Position numbers and translations under genes: made by a program. The notes beneath the pieces are model-generated. The model was not told the origin of the DNA, ran no database searches, and saw nothing but the letters and a program-made list of their open reading frames with translations. Below are positions 1-5,777 of a stretch of 28,165 nt of DNA, piece after piece. Within the stretch, counting starts at the first letter, position 1. The number at the start of each line of letters is the position of its first letter. This stretch comes from a bacterium (GTDB taxonomy: Bacteria; Planctomycetota; J058; JAJDCP01). Location: contig JAUIEM010000080.1 of assembly GCA_030428695.1 (NCBI GenBank), positions 1-28,165 of the forward strand, read 5' to 3'.

Positions 1-166
1 GCCCGCCCGGCGGGTATTCCGCGATGCCGTGCAGAACGTGGTGCATCAGTTCGTGCGTCATCACCGACAGGAAGGCGAGCGGCTGCCGCATCAGCGCCGG
101 GTCGTAGCGGATGACGCCTTCCCCCGATCCGTCGCCCTGCCACGTCCCCGCCGTCGCCGACATCAT
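1..166 (-). CDS. fragment of a putative HExxH zinc metallopeptidase, 3' end outside the window
   Basis: The reverse strand is open from the left edge to about position 190. It encodes a stretch ending ...SVMTHELMHHVLHGIAEY, which contains the zinc-binding signature HExxH (HELMH) in a hydrophobic helix context typical of zincin peptidases. The listed start is the first of two adjacent ATGs (166 and 163). The frame stays open further upstream into sequence that belongs to the transhydrogenase on the other strand, so the true start is unknown. The C-terminal part, with any third zinc ligand, lies beyond the window. The gene runs head to head into the truncated transhydrogenase alpha-2 gene, so this end may be a rearrangement or an assembly join. 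The motif is visible directly; substrate and family are not identifiable. Confidence 0.4.
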   Translation of the reverse strand, partial: MMSATAGTWQGDGSGEGVIRYDPALMRQPLAFLSVMTHELMHHVLHGIAEYPPGG

Positions 167-356
167 GGAATCTCTCTCCAAGGACCATGACCTCTCCGGC
201 ATCACGCTGGTCGGCGCGATCCTGTGCACGCGCACCGACACTCCCGGGCTCGCCAAGTGGCTCGGCGCGGCCGCGGTGATCTTCGCGACGATCAACGTCG
301 TCGGCGGCTTCCTCGTCACCGACCGCATGCTGAAGATGTTCAAGTCCAAGAACTAG
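111..356 (+). CDS. pntAB: NAD(P) transhydrogenase subunit alpha part 2, 5'-truncated
   Basis: Subunit alpha-2 supplies the first membrane helices of the proton-translocating NAD(P)+ transhydrogenase, which uses the proton gradient to make NADPH from NADH. Recognisable homology begins only at about position 192, with SGITLVGAI, and continues to the classic C-terminus FATINVVGGFLVTDRMLKMF. That accounts for about 55 of the roughly 95-100 residues usual for this subunit. The first membrane segment and the conserved stretch just before SGIT are absent. The 27 residues that precede it in frame (from the ATG at 111) look unrelated and overlap the antiparallel metallopeptidase fragment. The gene is followed 55 nt later by pntB, the normal order. 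It is either a broken gene or a misjoined contig end. Confidence 0.7.
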   Translation: MTPSPDPSPCHVPAVADIMESLSKDHDLSGITLVGAILCTRTDTPGLAKWLGAAAVIFATINVVGGFLVTDRMLKMFKSKN

Positions 357-411
357 CGATCCACCGCAACGACCGGGCGGCCCGCGCTTCCGGAACAACG
401 AAAGCGAAGAC

Positions 412-1809
412 ATGCACCGAGACATCATCATCCGCCTGATCTACATCGTCGCGACGGCGCTGTTCATCTTTGGCGTCAAACTGCTCAGCTCCCCGAAGTC
501 CGCGCGGCGTGGCAACATGCTCGCCGGCATCGGCATGCTGCTCGCGATCGTCGTCACCCTCGTCCAGCTCGAGGTGCTCAGTTACGCCTGGATCGCCGGC
601 TCGGTCGCGATCGGGGCGCTGGTCGGAGCGGTGCTGGCGGTGCGGGTGCAGATGACCGACATGCCCGAGATGGTCGCCGCCTTCAACGGCTTCGGCGGCC
701 TCGCCTCGATCCTCGTCGCCGCGTCCCAGTACTTCATCCTGTTGAACGAGGGAGCGCTCGACGCGGCCTACGTCCAGAACATCACGATCAGCCTGAGCTG
801 TCTGGTCGGCGCCGTCACCTTCACCGGCAGCGGCGTCGCCTACGGCAAGCTCAGCGGCAAGGTCACCGGGAACGCGGTCCGCTACCCCGGCCAGAAGCTG
901 CTCAACCTGGTGCTGCTCCTCGCCGCCCTCGGCGCGACCGGTTACCTGCTCTACACCGGCGGCACCGCCACCTGGGCGATGTGGGGCCTGATCGGCGTGT
1001 CGCTGGTGCTCGGCGTGCTGGTCGTGCTGCCGATCGGCGGCGCGGACATGCCGGTCGTCATCTCGCTGCTGAACTCCTACTCCGGGATCGCGGCGGCGAT
1101 GACCGGCTTCGTGCTCGAGAACCAGATCCTGATCGTCAGCGGCTCGCTGGTCGGCGCCTCCGGCCTGATCCTGACGAACATCATGTGCAAGGGCATGAAC
1201 CGCTCGCTGACCAACGTGCTGTTCGGCAGCTGGGGCGACGCGCCGAGCTCCGGCGGCAAGAAAGTGCGCGGCGACAAGTCGAAGGTGCGCAGCGCCAGCG
1301 CCGACGACGCGGCGATCGTGCTCGAGGCGTCCCGCAAGGTCATCGTCGTGCCCGGCTACGGCCTCGCGGTCGCCCAGGCCCAGCACGTCGTCCGCGAGCT
1401 GTGCGACCTGCTCGAGGCCAACGGCTGCGAGGTGAAGTACGCGATCCACCCGGTCGCCGGCCGCATGCCCGGGCACATGAACGTGCTGCTCGCCGAGGCC
1501 GACGTGCCCTATCCGCAGCTCGTCGACATGGAAGACATCAACGAGGAGTTCGCCCAGGCCGACGTCGCCCTGGTCGTCGGCGCGAACGACGTCACCAACC
1601 CCGCCGCCCGCGAGGATGCGAGCAGCCCGATCTACGGCATGCCGATCCTCAACTGCGACCACGCCCGCACCGTGATGATCTGCAAGCGCAGCCTGTCAGC
1701 CGGCTTCGCGGGTATCGACAACCCGCTGTTCTACCTGCCGCGCACGATGATGCTGTTCGGCGACGCCAAGGACATGCTCAGCAAGCTGGTCGGGATCCTC
1801 AAGGAGTAG
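412..1809 (+). CDS. pntB: NAD(P) transhydrogenase subunit beta
   Basis: PntB is the membrane and NADP(H)-binding subunit of the proton-translocating transhydrogenase. The 465-residue product is full length for the family. Residues 1 to about 265 form a series of hydrophobic helices (domain II, proton channel). Residues from about 300 to the end form the NADP(H)-binding domain III, with the hallmark stretches VPGYGLAVAQAQ, HPVAGRMPGHMNVLLAEA, GANDVTNPAA and YGMPIL followed by CKRS. The start MHRDIIIRL is the first ATG before a membrane helix; only a weak purine-rich ribosome site precedes it. It follows pntAB by 55 nt in what was surely one operon. The separate pntAA expected upstream (NAD-binding domain I) is not in the window, and the join at about 190 removes the link to it. 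Confidence 0.96.
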   Translation: MHRDIIIRLIYIVATALFIFGVKLLSSPKSARRGNMLAGIGMLLAIVVTLVQLEVLSYAWIAGSVAIGALVGAVLAVRVQMTDMPEMVAAFNGFGGLASILVAASQYFILLNEGALDAAYVQNITISLSCLVGAVTFTGSGVAYGKLSGKVTGNAVRYPGQKLLNLVLLLAALGATGYLLYTGGTATWAMWGLIGVSLVLGVLVVLPIGGADMPVVISLLNSYSGIAAAMTGFVLENQILIVSGSLVGASGLILTNIMCKGMNRSLTNVLFGSWGDAPSSGGKKVRGDKSKVRSASADDAAIVLEASRKVIVVPGYGLAVAQAQHVVRELCDLLEANGCEVKYAIHPVAGRMPGHMNVLLAEADVPYPQLVDMEDINEEFAQADVALVVGANDVTNPAAREDASSPIYGMPILNCDHARTVMICKRSLSAGFAGIDNPLFYLPRTMMLFGDAKDMLSKLVGILKE

Positions 1810-1821
1810 GCCGGCCGACCT

Positions 1822-1863
1822 GCAGCTCGGCCGAGCTGCCGCGCACGCGATCCTGTCGCGCGC
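1822..1863 (+). terminator. tandem hairpins after pntB
   Basis: A perfect 18-bp palindrome, GCAGCTCGGCCGAGCTGC, lies at 1822-1839, starting 13 nt after the pntB stop. A second small hairpin follows at about 1846-1860 (CGCGA, five-base loop, TCGCG). There is no clear run of T, so this is a possible factor-dependent or non-canonical end for the pnt transcript. It could also be a binding site, given the perfect dyad. Confidence 0.4.
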
Positions 1864-1961
1864 TGTACTCGTGCCAGCACAGCAGACAAAGACCCTGTGC
1901 GAGTTTTTCGCGTGTTGCGGCCTGATGCCCGGGGTACAGAATCCTGCACGAGTGTCGGCCA

Positions 1962-1990
1962 TCGACATGTTGTGATACACGACATACCAT
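1962..1990 (+). promoter_or_regulatory. possible sigma-70-type promoter before the 2106 gene
   Basis: TCGACA at 1962-1967 and TACCAT at 1985-1990 are separated by 17 nt. They match the -35 and -10 consensus at 5/6 and 4/6 positions. The leader to the ATG at 2106 would be about 110 nt. The call rests on sequence match only, in a GC-poorer stretch where chance matches are more likely. Confidence 0.3.
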
Positions 1991-2105
1991 AGATGATGCT
2001 CGATCCATCCGAAGAGTGAAAGGGAGAGCGGATCAAGAGCAGGAGATTACACCGGTCAACCCGGCAGGGGCTCTCATGGGTCCCCAGCAAGAAAATTGGT
2101 GAACC

Positions 2106-2573
2106 ATGGAAAGGCACTACGCACTGGTCAAAGATCACGCTGACCTGTCCCTTCAGCATGCGGAGCAGTGGAAGCAGGACCATGAAGAAGCGACGGTGGC
2201 GCACGACCTCAACTTCCACTTCAAGTGCGCGCGGAAGCTTGTGGGAACTGTCGCCGAGATCGACGCCTACTCCCCGGTGAAGTGTCACAAAGGGAGCGAG
2301 TACCGGAAGACCGCTCTCGATTCGCTCGCAGCTCTACTTGAACTCATCAGGAGAGGGTCTGAGGCCGTGGGCATCAACGACTACGACTACGAGCTCACAG
2401 TGCGGCGTGTTGAGCAGCTGCAGGACATAGTGCTATTCATGATGGAAGGCGAACTCGTCATCGACAAGGACGCTGAGAAAGAGGCGCTGCAAGCACTGGA
2501 GTCCGGAGATGTCCTTGACCTCGAACAGTTCGAACGGACCCTATGCAGTCAAGGTCCCTCGTCGAGCCACTGA
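2106..2573 (+). CDS. hypothetical helical protein in a GC-poor island
   Basis: The 155-residue product is rich in charged residues and predicted helices, without signal peptide or membrane segment. I recognise no family. The start ATG has only a weak GGTGA-type ribosome site. Third-position GC is lower than in the pnt or kinase genes, and the gene sits between the pnt operon and a decayed tyrosine recombinase, which suggests it is cargo of an old mobile element. The C-terminal 20 residues overlap the next ORF in another frame. It is probably a real gene or a recent relic, because the composition is protein-like and the frame is intact. Confidence 0.5.
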   Translation: MERHYALVKDHADLSLQHAEQWKQDHEEATVAHDLNFHFKCARKLVGTVAEIDAYSPVKCHKGSEYRKTALDSLAALLELIRRGSEAVGINDYDYELTVRRVEQLQDIVLFMMEGELVIDKDAEKEALQALESGDVLDLEQFERTLCSQGPSSSH

Positions 2574-2814
2574 GTCCCTCAGAAGTTGCCTTCCCGCCTC
2601 TGTCGAGGGCTGCGAGCTGGCTCCCGACATACGAACAGAGATTTCAAGGCTTGAGTCCGACCCCGAGCTTGGCGAGGAGTTCGATGACAACCTGTGGATC
2701 TTCGCGTTCCGGATCCTTCGCCCCCCGGCGGTCTACCGTGTTGCTGCTCAGTACAGCATCCTCGCGAGGCAACACTGGGTGCTGATTCACAAGTTCTCCG
2801 TGTCGGAAATGTAG
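2509..2814 (+). pseudogene. possible relic of a RelE/HigB-type toxin
   Basis: From about 2590 this frame reads as a plausible soluble protein: APDIRTEISRLESDPELG, then DDNLWIFAFRI, then AVYRVAAQY, then WVLIHKFS. The order of a short helix, a LW-x-x-R-like strand, a YRV strand and a final LLHxF-like strand resembles the RelE/HigB/Gp49 toxin fold. The usual basic C-terminal KK is missing and the N-terminal part is garbled. No antitoxin gene follows: the next sequence is recombinase remains. The first 25-30 residues overlap the 2106 gene and are unlikely to be translated. Similarity is by eye only, so this is a weak call. Confidence 0.25.
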
Positions 2815-3119
2815 CCGAGCCGATAAGCATGAACTCTACTCTCTGCAGCTCCGGCGGCACTCCCGGATTTCCCCTAAGCCGCCGGCGGCGGCCCGCCAGC
2901 CCCTTTCTCGGCTTCCGAGGCAGTACACGCGCCGAAGCTGTGCCTGGCTTTAGACGGCTGGCTTGCTGAGGCCGTGTGGCACGCCGCGGAGCCGGCGCGC
3001 TTGACGACGCCACGGCGATGCAGCTCCGAGCGCCTGCTCGACTACTGGCGAGAGACGTTCGGCCTGGGCTCGTGCCTGACGAGAACGCCGCCGTCCGGTA
3101 CGCCGCGCTCCGCTCCGGA

Positions 3120-3543
3120 CCTTGTCGCTCCTTTGCTTGGCGGCCGGAACAGGCCGCGTCGAAAGCTCGCGAACGACCGCCTCGCCGTCAAGATCGTCCA
3201 GGAGTTCGGCGATGATTGGCGGCTAGGGATGAAGGACATCGACGTGCACAGTTTCAGGAAGACCCACGGGACGTGGGCGCGGGCGCGTCGGAAGCCAGCG
3301 AGGTTATCGACGTCCAGCTCGGGCACACCGAGAGGGACCTCAACGCCCTGTCGGTGATTCGCTCCGCGCAGGCACAGGGGCGAAGCAAAGAACTACACCG
3401 ACCTCGACGCGTTCGACCCGATGGTGTCTGCGAACGCCGTTGCTGCTGTTCTCGAGGAACACGAACAGCGCCTTCGAGAAGGTCTCAAAGGCGCTGCTCG
3501 GGGCGAGGATGGTACCCGTTTCGGTACCCGCGACCTCGCCTGA
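3120..3543 (+). pseudogene. decayed tyrosine recombinase (phage-type integrase), C-terminal half
   Basis: Conserved integrase blocks appear in alternating frames. One frame gives IVQEFGDDW and then IDVHSFRKTHGTW, the His-x-x-Arg box, at about 3200-3280. A second frame gives SEVIDVQLGHTERD, the Leu-Gly-His box, at about 3290-3345. The first frame then resumes with AKNYTDLDAF, which supplies the catalytic-tyrosine region, and runs to a TGA at 3541-3543. At least two indels, near 3285 and 3350-3390, and probably another near 3190, break the gene, so no active enzyme can be made. The N-terminal core-binding domain is not recognisable. The stop lies 15 nt from the 3' end of tRNA-Arg on the opposite strand, the classic position of an integrase beside its attachment site. 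Confidence 0.8.
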
Positions 3544-3558
3544 TCGTCGTAAACCCAA

Positions 3559-3632
3559 CACGCCCGACAGGGCTCGAACCTGTGACCTGCAGTTTAGGAA
3601 ACTGCCGCTCTATCCGACTGAGCTACGGGCGC
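3559..3632 (-). tRNA. tRNA-Arg, anticodon CCT
   Basis: Read on the minus strand, this 74-nt segment folds as a cloverleaf. The acceptor GCGCCCG pairs with CGGGCGT. The D stem is GCTC/GAGC, the anticodon stem GCAGT/ACTGC holds the loop TTCCTAA, and the T stem ACAGG/CCTGT holds TTCGAGC. The anticodon CCT reads AGG (arginine). The discriminator is G and the CCA tail is not encoded. Its 3' end faces the recombinase relic, so it is the likely insertion target of that element. Confidence 0.97.
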
Positions 3633-3643
3633 AAACCACGCAG

Positions 3644-3671
3644 ATTGTAGACCCCACCCGGGGCGATGCAA
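3644..3671 (-). promoter_or_regulatory. promoter of tRNA-Arg
   Basis: On the minus strand TTGCAT (3666-3671) and TACAAT (3644-3649) are separated by 16 nt, matching -35 and -10 at 5/6 positions each. Transcription would begin a few bases before the tRNA 5' end at 3632. It lies just after the greA terminator hairpin. Confidence 0.6.
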
Positions 3672-3678
3672 GCCGAAA

Positions 3679-3703
3679 CCCGCCGCGCGCCGGGCGCGGC
3701 GGG
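3679..3703 (-). terminator. greA terminator hairpin
   Basis: A perfect 10-bp GC stem (CCCGCCGCGC with GCGCGGCGGG, five-base loop) is followed on the minus strand by TTTCGGCTT. It lies 25 nt past the greA stop and just before the tRNA promoter, as expected for an intrinsic terminator with a short T tract. Confidence 0.6.
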
Positions 3704-3728
3704 GAGATGGGCGGGGTGGGAGACCGCG

Positions 3729-4199
3729 CTAGTTGTACTGGATGTCCTGGATCTGCAGCCGCAGGGTCCCGCGCGGGACCTCGACCTCCACCACGTCGTC
3801 GACCTTGCAGCCGAGCAGGGCCTGGCCGACGGGGGAGTTGATGCTGACCGCGTCGTCGTGGGAGCTCTCGTCGCGGTGGCCGACGAGGATGTAGTTCTCC
3901 TCGAAGCCCTCATCGAGGTCGAGGGCGGTCACCGTCGCGCCGAGCACCGCCTTGCTCGTGTCGATCTTCGAGGTGTCGATGATCTGGGCGGTGGCGAGCT
4001 GGGTCTGCAGCTCCTTGATGCGTCCCTCCTGCATCCAGATCGCCTGCCGCGCGGCGTCGTATTCGGCGTTCTCGCTGAGGTCGCCGCGCTCCCGTGCCGC
4101 ACCGAGTTGCCGCTCGAGCTCAGGCATCTCGACCTCGACCATGTTCTCGAGCTTCTTCTTGAGGCGCTCGTACTCTTCTCTGGACAGCACAGTGGTCAT
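3729..4199 (-). CDS. greA: transcription elongation factor GreA
   Basis: GreA enters the secondary channel of stalled RNA polymerase and stimulates cleavage of backtracked RNA. The 156-residue product is normal length (about 158). An N-terminal coiled coil, residues 1 to about 75, carries the signature ARERGDLSENAEYDAAR with its acidic tip D/E residues. A C-terminal FKBP-like domain holds SPVGQALLGCKVDDVVEVEVPRG. The start was set at MTTVLSREEY because AAGGAA lies just upstream; an ORF extension of 23 residues is possible but has no ribosome site and would cross the leader hairpin. A promoter and leader hairpin lie upstream and a strong hairpin downstream, so greA can be transcribed alone. 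Confidence 0.95.
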   Translation of the reverse strand: MTTVLSREEYERLKKKLENMVEVEMPELERQLGAARERGDLSENAEYDAARQAIWMQEGRIKELQTQLATAQIIDTSKIDTSKAVLGATVTALDLDEGFEENYILVGHRDESSHDDAVSINSPVGQALLGCKVDDVVEVEVPRGTLRLQIQDIQYN

Positions 4200-4229
4200 G
4201 CTCGGTTCCTTTCCCACAATACAAGCGCG

Positions 4230-4256
4230 AGACGCGGTAGCGTGCCTACCGCGTCT
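4230..4256 (-). promoter_or_regulatory. perfect 11-bp hairpin in the greA leader
   Basis: AGACGCGGTAG and CTACCGCGTCT form a perfect 11-bp stem around the loop CGTGC. It lies downstream of the candidate greA promoter (4273-4300) and 31 nt before the greA ATG, so it would be in the 5' leader. It could also end transcripts coming from the secreted-protein gene upstream. No T run follows, which argues against a simple intrinsic terminator. Confidence 0.6.
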
Positions 4257-4272
4257 GCGCGAGACCAACCCT

Positions 4273-4300
4273 ATTGTACGCTATTGATTGACCCGCTCAA
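4273..4300 (-). promoter_or_regulatory. candidate greA promoter
   Basis: On the minus strand TTGAGC (4295-4300) and TACAAT (4273-4278) are spaced by 16 nt. They overlap the last codons and stop of the upstream gene. The predicted start near 4266 gives a leader of about 67 nt that contains the 11-bp hairpin. Confidence 0.5.
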
Positions 4301-4901
4301 AGAACTCACGGATCTGCCGCTGGTACTCGAGGGGCCACTCCTCCCACTTCTCGTTGAGGATGGCCTCCTTGATCTTGGGCGGGAGCAGTCCCCAGCGCGC
4401 GCCGGTTTCGGCCGCTTCACGCTCGGCGCGCAGGATCTCTTCGCGGCGCAGGGCCTCGAGGCGCTGGCGCTCCTGCTCGCTGAGCTCCTGCGAGCCCTCC
4501 TTCTCGGACATCTCCTGGGGGTCGCCGTTCTGCTCGCCGTTGCGGGGCTGCTCGTTCTCACGGGGCTGCTGGGAACCGTCCTGCTGGCCGGACGAGGAGC
4601 TGTCGCTCGAGCTGCTCGAGCTCGAAGACGAAGAGCTGCTCGAGCTCGCCTGCTCTTCGAGGAGCTTGATCAGCGCGTCGAGGGTATCGATCGAGGCGCT
4701 CTGGGAGTCGAGGCCGTCGATGATCTGCTTCTGGGTCGAGGTCAGCTCTTCTTCCTCGAGGCCGTTGATCAGCATGTCCTCGGCTTCACGCATCAGCTCG
4801 CGGATCTTGCGCAGCTCCTCTTCGGGGTTGGGCTGCCCGTCTTCCTGCGCGAACAGGGGGCAGACGCAGAGGAGCAGGATCAGGCTGGTGATGGCTCGCA
4901 T
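4281..4901 (-). CDS. secreted WG-LPPK-type protein with poly-serine linker (intact copy)
   Basis: The 206-residue product begins with a signal peptide, MRAITSLILLLCVCPLFA, cleaved before QEDG. A helical segment follows, with IRELMREAEDMLINGLEEEE and IDTLDALIKLLEE. Then comes a low-complexity linker (14 Ser, Asp, 4 Ser, then Gln/Asn/Gly/Glu-rich). A highly conserved basic-acidic C-terminal domain holds QRLEALRREEILRAERE, WGLLPPKIKEAI and WEEWPLEYQRQIREF. The WG-x-LPPK box recalls uncharacterised exported proteins seen in Planctomycetes; no biochemical role is known to me. The start was chosen because AAGGAGA lies 7-8 nt upstream and a signal peptide follows; a longer ORF to 5231 is an artefact. 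It is a tandem duplicate of the gene at 5068-5709. Confidence 0.85.
   Translation of the reverse strand: MRAITSLILLLCVCPLFAQEDGQPNPEEELRKIRELMREAEDMLINGLEEEELTSTQKQIIDGLDSQSASIDTLDALIKLLEEQASSSSSSSSSSSSSSDSSSSGQQDGSQQPRENEQPRNGEQNGDPQEMSEKEGSQELSEQERQRLEALRREEILRAEREAAETGARWGLLPPKIKEAILNEKWEEWPLEYQRQIREFFERVNQ
4590..4646. repeat. low-complexity poly-Ser coding tract, locally palindromic
   Basis: The serine tract is encoded mainly by alternating AGC and TCG codons. That yields repeated self-complementary GAGCTCGAGC units on both strands and an internal near-repeat of GAGCTGCTCGAGCTC. The equivalent linker in the neighbouring copy is Gly/Ser/Gln/Asn-rich with no such tract, so this segment has diverged or expanded separately. 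Confidence 0.7.
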
Positions 4902-5020
4902 GGTATGTCTCTCCTTCGGGACTCCACCTCTCGGACGCACGAAACGCCGACAGGGTTCCCGGAACCTTGCTACGGATTTTCCGCGCCGGCGTTGGACGCC
5001 TTCTGCCCGCCAAACGACAA

Positions 5021-5042
5021 CACCTCCCCGCTCGGAGAGGTG
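5021..5042 (-). terminator. possible terminator after the TGA-interrupted copy
   Basis: CACCTC (5021-5026) pairs with GAGGTG (5037-5042), with an inner CC/GG pair and one bulged base. On the minus strand it follows the stop at 5068 and is followed by TGTCGTTT. It is a weak hairpin with a short T-rich stretch. Confidence 0.3.
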
Positions 5043-5067
5043 CTGGATGCGAACGCGAGGACCCGGC

Positions 5068-5430
5068 CTACCGGTTGACGGCTTCCAGGAACTCGCGGAT
5101 CTGGCGCTGGTACTCGAGGGGCCACTCTTCCCACTTCTCGTTGAGGATGGCTTCCTTGATCTTCGGAGGCAGGAGCCCCCAGCGGGCGCCTGTTTCGGCC
5201 GCTTCGCGTTCTGCGCGCAGGATCTCTTCACGACGCAGGGCTTCGAGACGCTGCTTTTCGCGCTCGCTCAGCTGCTGGTCGCTCTCCTCACGCATGTTCT
5301 GCGGGTCGTTCTGCTCGTTGCCGCGGGGCTGCTCGTTCTGACGGGCGTCCTGCGACTGCTGCTGGTCATCTTGATTCCCGGACTGATTCTGGCTGTCGGA
5401 GCCCGTACCGGACCCCTGTCCTCCGCCACT
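5068..5430 (-). CDS. C-terminal half of secreted WG-LPPK protein, beyond an in-frame TGA
   Basis: This half continues in the same frame directly after the TGA at 5431-5433. It starts with SGGGQGSGTGSDSQNQ, runs through a Gln/Asn-rich linker and ends with the domain QRLEALRREEILRAERE...WGLLPPKIKEAI...QRQIREF. The last 66 residues match the intact neighbour at 61 positions by hand alignment. Fifty-five consecutive residues are identical although about 18 of their codons differ, all synonymously. There is no start codon near its beginning. The first in-frame ATG, at 5295, has no ribosome site and would give a 75-residue stub without signal peptide. It is therefore either translated by UGA readthrough or part of a newly broken gene. 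Confidence 0.6.
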   Translation of the reverse strand, partial: SGGGQGSGTGSDSQNQSGNQDDQQQSQDARQNEQPRGNEQNDPQNMREESDQQLSEREKQRLEALRREEILRAEREAAETGARWGLLPPKIKEAILNEKWEEWPLEYQRQIREFLEAVNR

Positions 5431-5709
5431 TCAGCCCTTCTCCTCGATCTGCTTGATCAGATGATCGAGGGTGTCGATGACCTTTGTCTGATCATCCAGC
5501 CCGTCGACGATCCCTTTCTGGGTCTCGACGATCTCATCCATTTCCAGGCCGTTGATCAGGAGATCTTCGGCCTCACGCATGAGCTCGCGAATCTGTTTGA
5601 GGTGCTCCGTCGGATCGACGTCCTCGCAGTCATCGCCACAGGTTGGACACTGGGCGAAGGCGGGGAGCACCATCAGCAGGATGAGGCCTGCCACCCACCG
5701 GATAGCCAT
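5431..5709 (-). CDS. N-terminal half of secreted WG-LPPK protein, ending at an in-frame TGA
   Basis: The 92-residue product starts MAIRWVAGLILLMVLPAFA, a clear signal peptide, followed by QCPTCGDDCED with three cysteines. The helical segment HLKQIRELMREAEDLLINGLE...VIDTLDHLIKQIEEKG is collinear with the intact copy at 4281-4901. An AGGAGG ribosome site sits 6 nt before the ATG. Translation meets TGA at exactly the point where the intact copy enters its low-complexity linker. The context KG-TGA-SGGG suggests the TGA replaced a glycine codon GGA by one base change. The gene lies 68 nt after the FHA protein gene on the same strand and may share its transcript. Confidence 0.75.
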   Translation of the reverse strand: MAIRWVAGLILLMVLPAFAQCPTCGDDCEDVDPTEHLKQIRELMREAEDLLINGLEMDEIVETQKGIVDGLDDQTKVIDTLDHLIKQIEEKG

Positions 5710-5777
5710 ACATACCTCCTCGGAAAACTCCACTATTACGCTACCCGATGGCGCGGCCGGCTGCAAGCGGCCTCCGC

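Noticed and set aside
340..1662. Long minus-strand ORF (440 residues) antisense to pntB
   Set aside because: Composition is Asp/Arg/His/Ala-rich, typical of a reverse-frame shadow in high-GC DNA, and the plus frame is an unmistakable PntB.
5431..5433. Selenocysteine at the in-frame TGA
   Set aside because: The TGA falls in a low-complexity Gly/Ser linker with no redox context, and no compact SECIS-like hairpin directly after it was evident by eye; a glycine codon change fits better.
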